This document shows positions 13,326-17,034 of a stretch of 17,034 bases of DNA, in pieces; within the stretch, counting starts at the first letter, position 1; each line of letters opens with the position of its first letter. The position numbers and the translations under genes were made by a program. The notes beneath the pieces were generated by a model. The model saw nothing but the letters and a program-made list of their open reading frames with translations, did no database searches and had not been told where the DNA came from. The DNA comes from an uncultured Clostridiaceae bacterium (GTDB lineage Bacteria; Bacillota; Clostridia; TANB77; CAG-508), in contig CAJKDR010000014.1 of the NCBI GenBank assembly GCA_905198755.1, positions 1 to 17,034 on the forward strand, in the 5' to 3' direction.

Positions 13326-14603
13326 CTAACTTATCTTTGATAATATTTCTTTTGGTTTTTTTACTAATATCATTGCACTTGCAATAATAACTGATAAAAC
13401 AATAATTACTATTAATATTCCATAACTTTGTAAAAATATTGTAATATTTGATATTAAATTATCGTTTTTTAGTAGATTATTAATATTTATTGTCGAATTA
13501 TCAGAATTGATAATTCCACCTATTATTTGATTTAATATCACATTTCCTAAAAATAAAGATGCTACTATAGATGGTAGTGATATAAATATCAACTCAAATA
13601 TAAATTGAGCTATAATTTTTGCTTTAATTATTCCTATTGATAATAATATTCCTATTTCATAAATTCTTTCCCTTAGCCATAAAATTAATATTAATGATAA
13701 AACTATTATTCCTCCTGTCATAATTAAATATGTCATAACCTTTATTATATGTTTTATACCTTCTACAGATTCTAAAGTTTCTTCATATACATCATCATCT
13801 TTTTCAATATTGAATTTTGACCAATCAATTTTTATTTCTTTAATTTTATTTAATACTATATTTGTATCTTTTGGACTATCTGAAAATATTTCAAGTTTAT
13901 TTACAACTTTATTGTTTTCTGCTTTGTTTAATGCTACTTGGCTTGATTCATAATCAATAAATACCATATTTTCGCTAAAGTCTGATGTCATTCCTGTGTA
14001 TTTTTCTTGTTTTTTTCCAGAAAAAATCCCAATAATCTCAAATTCATATTCTGTTTTTATTTCATTATTGTTTAAATCAAATAGTTCAAGACAAATTTTA
14101 TCATTTAATTCTAAATTGTTTTTTTGTGCCAGTTCTTCATGTATAATAATTTTTTCTCTGTCATCTTTTTCAATATGTCTACCTTTTATAAGAGTAAAAA
14201 CTCCACTATTAAATAAATTGTCCTTTCCAGTATTATTTGTGGCTTCTATTGAAAATATATTTCTAAATTCTTCTGGCATATCGTCTCTTTCGACCATTTG
14301 CATTCCTTCTACTGCTTTAATATTTGTAGATTTTGCTAGTTCATTATATTTGGGAATTATTTCTTTTATCTCTTTTATATTTTCTATTTCTTTAAATTGA
14401 TTTATTTTAAAGTTTTCATTGTTGTTTTGTGTTATTGATAAAGATGTATTTGATAACTTATATAAATTATTTTCTAAGTTGATTGTTGATTTCATTATGT
14501 TTAAACATGAGTATAAGCATGAAAGAACTATTGTTAAAATAATAAATATAATAACTGTTCTACTCCTCTTTCTCAAGATATATGCTATAGCATTTTTTAA
14601 CAT
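13326..14603 (-). CDS. ABC transporter permease, Vex1-like (FtsX/MacB fold)
   Basis: The 425-residue protein is a diverged homologue of the permease at 11284-12660 and has the same layout: an N-terminal helix (about residues 15-32), an extracytoplasmic domain, and three C-terminal helices with RERIYEIGILLSIGIIKAKIIAQF between the first two. Shared words include KNAIAYILRK at the start and KIIIHEELAQKNNLELNDKI inside. The frame stays open for 39 codons upstream, but that region reaches past the promoter; the ATG of MLKNAIAY has an AAAGGAG site and matches the start of its paralogue. It is the first gene of the operon, with a promoter at 14710-14739. Confidence 0.87.
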   Translation of the reverse strand: MLKNAIAYILRKRSRTVIIFIILTIVLSCLYSCLNIMKSTINLENNLYKLSNTSLSITQNNNENFKINQFKEIENIKEIKEIIPKYNELAKSTNIKAVEGMQMVERDDMPEEFRNIFSIEATNNTGKDNLFNSGVFTLIKGRHIEKDDREKIIIHEELAQKNNLELNDKICLELFDLNNNEIKTEYEFEIIGIFSGKKQEKYTGMTSDFSENMVFIDYESSQVALNKAENNKVVNKLEIFSDSPKDTNIVLNKIKEIKIDWSKFNIEKDDDVYEETLESVEGIKHIIKVMTYLIMTGGIIVLSLILILWLRERIYEIGILLSIGIIKAKIIAQFIFELIFISLPSIVASLFLGNVILNQIIGGIINSDNSTININNLLKNDNLISNITIFLQSYGILIVIIVLSVIIASAMILVKKPKEILSKIS

Positions 14604-14709
14604 TTTTTTAATCTCCTTTATACATATAATAGATTCATTCTTTTTACTACTTTCCATCCAAAATAGTACTTCTGCTATCATATTACCATAAGAAATATTA
14701 TTTATTATG

Positions 14710-14739
14710 ATTCTACACAAAAATAAATATTTTTGTCAA
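14710..14739 (-). promoter_or_regulatory. Promoter of the Vex-like ABC operon
   Basis: On the minus strand a perfect TTGACA (complement of 14734-14739), an 18-base spacer and TAGAAT (complement of 14710-14715) lie about 107 bases before the first permease start. Confidence 0.65.
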
Positions 14740-14836
14740 TAGCAAAAATATATTTGTTAAAGTTTTTTAGAAATGTCCGGTTTTTTATTAAATATTTTTG
14801 ATATATAATTCATCTCAGATTGGAGGTGATTTTTTT

Positions 14837-15154
14837 ATGAAAAATAAAAAATATGCATTACAATTGCTGAAAGAAAAGATTAATAGAGAAAGGCTAATCT
14901 CTTTTGTTTCTATTTCTGAATTATCTGGATATTCAAAAAAAACAAATTAGACGCTGGTCAAAAGATATTGAAAATAAGGATATTGATTCTTTCCTTACTT
15001 TTCATATCTCCCAAAAGAAGATGTATCTGCTTTTGAGCCAATAGATAGTGATTTTGATTTTTGTAACATTCTTTGCATTAAAGAAAAAAGGAAAATTTTA
15101 GATGGTTGTGTTTTTTCGTATTCTAACAATTATTACCAAATGCCTGAAAATTAG
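14837..15154 (+). pseudogene. Decayed transposase (N- and C-terminal pieces)
   Basis: A GGAGGTG site and ATG at 14837 start a frame reading MKNKKYALQLLKEKINRERL and then SISELSGYSKK, an HTH domain. It stops at 14950, but shifting by one base in the A run gives KQIRRWSKDIENKDIDSF, restoring the helix. From about 15001 a third frame reads FSYLPKEDVSAFEPIDSDFD, then KEKRKILDGCVFSYSNNYYQMPEN and a stop at 15152-15154, which looks like the C-terminal tail of DDE transposases of the IS1202/ISNCY type. The catalytic core, a few hundred residues, is absent. So this is an insertion sequence reduced by internal deletion and frameshifts. The family name is from memory and tentative. It is the only plus-strand coding trace. 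Confidence 0.65.
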
Positions 15155-15226
15155 TATTTTACTAAAATTTATATTTAACTATTTCGATAATTTGTAATTT
15201 GTACAAATAATTACAAGTTTACATGC

Positions 15227-15263
15227 AAAAAACAGACCATTATATTATTAATTGGTCTGTTTT
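15227..15263 (-). terminator. Intrinsic terminator downstream of pyk
   Basis: An 11-bp inverted repeat (15229-15239 with 15253-15263) has a 13-base loop, and a T run follows on the minus strand (complement of 15227-15232). It is the first good terminator after pyk. The stop of the small ORF at 15240-15380 lies in its loop. Confidence 0.75.
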
Positions 15264-15380
15264 GTAGATATCTTTTATAATGGCAATTTTCTTTGCATTT
15301 TTTAGTTTTTTTGTAGAATATGTTGTGTGTACAGTCTCAGCACTTTCAAGCATTTTTTCTTCATCTTTTGTTTTCTCCAT
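15240..15380 (-). CDS. Doubtful 46-residue basic ORF
   Basis: A minus-strand frame of 46 codons starts MEKTKDEEKMLESAETVHTT and ends KKIAIIKDIYKTDQLII, rich in Lys and Glu with no membrane helix. A TAA lies directly before the ATG and no ribosome binding site is visible. Its stop codon falls inside the loop of the terminator. It may be the C-terminal remnant of a gene cut by insertion of the adjacent palindromic repeat, or chance. No family is recognised. Confidence 0.2.
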   Translation of the reverse strand: MEKTKDEEKMLESAETVHTTYSTKKLKNAKKIAIIKDIYKTDQLII

Positions 15381-15405
15381 TTATTTATTCAGGTGTTTAT
15401 TTATA

Positions 15406-15486
15406 GCACGGGCGGACACACATGAAACTGTTCGAGCTATGCTCGTTACAGTTACAGCGTACACAGTAGAGTCGTCCGCCCCTACA
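15406..15486 (-). repeat. GC-rich nested palindromic repeat, long copy
   Basis: Outer arms 15406-15417 and 15474-15485 pair at 11 of 12 positions. Inside are two more nested pairs, AACTGT/ACAGTT (15426-15431 with 15448-15453) and CGAGC/GCTCG (15433-15437 with 15441-15445), around a TAT loop. The word AGAGTCGTCCGCCCCTACA (15468-15486) is identical to the copy between rpsB and tsf (7902-7920). High GC in an AT-rich genome and intergenic placement suggest a non-coding mobile repeat of MITE or REP type. It lies 14 bases after the pyk stop. Confidence 0.75.
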
Positions 15487-15499
15487 CCGATTTTCACAT

Positions 15500-16942
15500 T
15501 TAGATTTTTAATACTCCATCAATTACTTGATTTTCTGTACTATTGTTTAATATTTTAGCTCCTCCTGATATAACTACTACATCACCTTTTTCTAAAATAT
15601 CTTCTTTTAATTTTTCTATTCCGGCTTCTATTGTTTCATCTATATTAGCTTTTCCTTCTACTAATACTGGGAATACATTCCATGACATTCCTAATTGATG
15701 ATATGTTTTTTCATCATCTGTAATAGCTAATATTGGACATTCTGGTCCCATTCCTGCTAATCTTCTTGCTGAATTTCCTTCATGTGTGTATGCAATAATT
15801 GCATCTGCTTTTAAGTTTTTAGCTGTTGCTGTTGCTATATATGCTACATGTCTTTTAATATCTTCTCTTGACATATCTAATTCTGTATTACTAAATCTCT
15901 TCCAGTATTTTATATCTTCTTCAACTGCTTTAGATATTTTATCCATTGTTTTTACACATAAGTCTGGATGTTTACCCATTGCTGATTCTCCAGAAAGCAT
16001 TATTGCTCCTGTTCTATCATAAACTGCATTAGCAACATCGCTTACTTCTGCTCTTGTTGCTCTTGGGTTTGTGCTCATTGATTCTAGCATTTGTGTTGCT
16101 GTGATTACTGGTTTTCCAACTTCGTTACATCTTCTTATAAAACGTTTTTGAACTACTGGTACTTGTTCAAATGGTACTTCAACAGCCATGTCACCACGAG
16201 CTACCATTATACCATCAGATAATTCTAATATTTCTTCAAAGTTGTCTATTCCTTCTTGGCTTTCTATTTTAGATATTATTTTAACATTTTGTCCACCGTT
16301 ATCATCTAATAATTTTCTCATTTGATGTAAATCATCTGCTCTTCTTACAAATGAAGCAAATATATAATCAAATCCTGCTTTTACACCATTTGTTAAGTCA
16401 TTTATGTCTTTTTCTGATAATGCTGGTAAGTTTAATTTTAATCCAGGAACATTAACTGTTTTTCTACTTCCTAATTTTCCTGTGTTTAATGCTGTACAAA
16501 CAACATCTTTACCAACTATTTCATCTACTCTAAATTCTATTGCTCCATCATCTACTAATATTGTAGATCCTGGTTTAACATCTTCTGATAATCCTTTATA
16601 ACTAATAGATGTTTTTGTTTCATTTCCTATAACATCTTCATAAAGGAATGTAAATTTTTGACCTTCTGTTATTGTTACTTTTTCATCTCCTGATTCTTGT
16701 TTACCAGTTCTTATTTCAGGTCCTTTAGTATCTAAGCATAAAGGAATAGGTTTTCCTAATGTTTCTCTTACTTTTTTGATTGTTGCTATTTTTGTAGCGT
16801 TTTCTTCATATCCACCATGTGAAAAGTTTATTCTTGCTACATTCATACCTGCATTTACTAATTTTGTTAACATTTCTTCACTTTCACTTGCTGGTCCTAT
16901 AGTACATACGATTCTTGTCTTTCTTAAATTTTCTTTTTTCAC
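15500..16942 (-). CDS. pyk: Pyruvate kinase
   Basis: The 480-residue enzyme converts phosphoenolpyruvate and ADP to pyruvate and ATP in the last step of glycolysis. Visible motifs are TIGPAS (14-19), RINFSHG (38-44), DTKGPEIRTG (71-80), the catalytic Lys region KIESQEG (225-231), MVARGDM (246-252) and TATQMLESM (281-289), then the C-terminal allosteric domain. It lacks the extra phosphohistidine domain carried by Bacillus Pyk, so it is the standard-length form. The start codon is GTG with GAGGG 8 bases upstream; the next in-frame ATG would remove essential sequence. A promoter lies 35 bases further upstream. It appears to be a single-gene unit. Confidence 0.97.
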   Translation of the reverse strand: MKKENLRKTRIVCTIGPASESEEMLTKLVNAGMNVARINFSHGGYEENATKIATIKKVRETLGKPIPLCLDTKGPEIRTGKQESGDEKVTITEGQKFTFLYEDVIGNETKTSISYKGLSEDVKPGSTILVDDGAIEFRVDEIVGKDVVCTALNTGKLGSRKTVNVPGLKLNLPALSEKDINDLTNGVKAGFDYIFASFVRRADDLHQMRKLLDDNGGQNVKIISKIESQEGIDNFEEILELSDGIMVARGDMAVEVPFEQVPVVQKRFIRRCNEVGKPVITATQMLESMSTNPRATRAEVSDVANAVYDRTGAIMLSGESAMGKHPDLCVKTMDKISKAVEEDIKYWKRFSNTELDMSREDIKRHVAYIATATAKNLKADAIIAYTHEGNSARRLAGMGPECPILAITDDEKTYHQLGMSWNVFPVLVEGKANIDETIEAGIEKLKEDILEKGDVVVISGGAKILNNSTENQVIDGVLKI

Positions 16943-16976
16943 TTTTTATTCCCTCTTTCTTTAAAAAATCCTATAT

Positions 16977-17006
16977 AGTATAACACATTAATTACTAGTT
17001 GTTCAA
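16977..17006 (-). promoter_or_regulatory. Promoter for pyk
   Basis: On the minus strand TTGAAC (complement of 17001-17006), an 18-base spacer and TATACT (complement of 16977-16982) precede pyk. The spacer and -10 share the 14-base word TTAATGTGTTATAC with the palindrome before tsf. Confidence 0.6.
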
Positions 17007-17034
17007 GTTTTTTAATAATTTTATTTTAATTTTT

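Noticed and set aside
14604..14720. In-frame 39-codon extension of the first permease
   Set aside because: It reaches past the predicted -10 box, has no ribosome binding site, and the paralogue starts at the equivalent of the internal ATG.
15280..15558. 92-codon plus-strand frame across the palindromic repeat
   Set aside because: It overlaps the pyk 3' end antisense and crosses a non-coding repeat; no ribosome binding site or recognisable protein.

Overview
The window looks like chromosomal DNA from a low-GC, anaerobic, spore-forming member of the Clostridia, probably an uncultured gut lineage. The base composition is very AT-rich, ribosome binding sites are strong AGGAGG types, and there is a cotJABC spore-coat operon plus a superoxide reductase. 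SecA, EF-Ts, S2 and pyruvate kinase are of Firmicutes type. The organism assignment is inference. Every intact gene is read from the minus strand, so the biological order runs from right to left. The only plus-strand coding trace is a decayed transposase.

From right to left: pyruvate kinase (pyk, GTG start) with its own promoter at the right edge. Next is a roughly 900-base gap holding a GC-rich nested palindromic repeat, a doubtful 46-codon ORF, a terminator and the transposase remnant. Then comes a three-gene ABC transporter operon (permease, ATPase, permease) that resembles pneumococcal Vex1-Vex2-Vex3. It is followed by a truncated thioredoxin that has lost its active site, a small 4Fe-4S protein and a desulfoferrodoxin with all metal ligands present. 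The cotJA-cotJB-cotJC operon follows, with two TAATG stop/start overlaps. Next are rpsB and tsf, separated by a spacer with a second copy of the GC-rich repeat and a perfect 21-bp palindrome; then secA.

Left of secA is the main accessory part. A 667-residue protein with a prepilin-type N-terminus and many GLUG-like Gly-Gly repeats is encoded partly by a homogeneous 84-bp tandem array. An in-frame fragment of a second repeat protein sits directly upstream of its start. After a terminator come two overlapping gene remnants (a membrane protein N-terminus and a histidine phosphatase reduced to its two ends). Then come a consensus promoter, a leader hairpin and the tRNA t6A dehydratase gene tcdA. 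The left edge cuts a small membrane protein gene.

The core genes are ordinary. The recurring unusual theme is decay: at least five gene remnants lie between intact housekeeping genes, and two of them (histidine phosphatase, transposase) keep both ends but have lost the middle. I found no CRISPR array, tRNA, rRNA or intact mobile element, and no clear new multi-gene system. The best leads are the GLUG/prepilin protein with its repeat array and upstream direct repeats, and the GC-rich palindromic repeat family.
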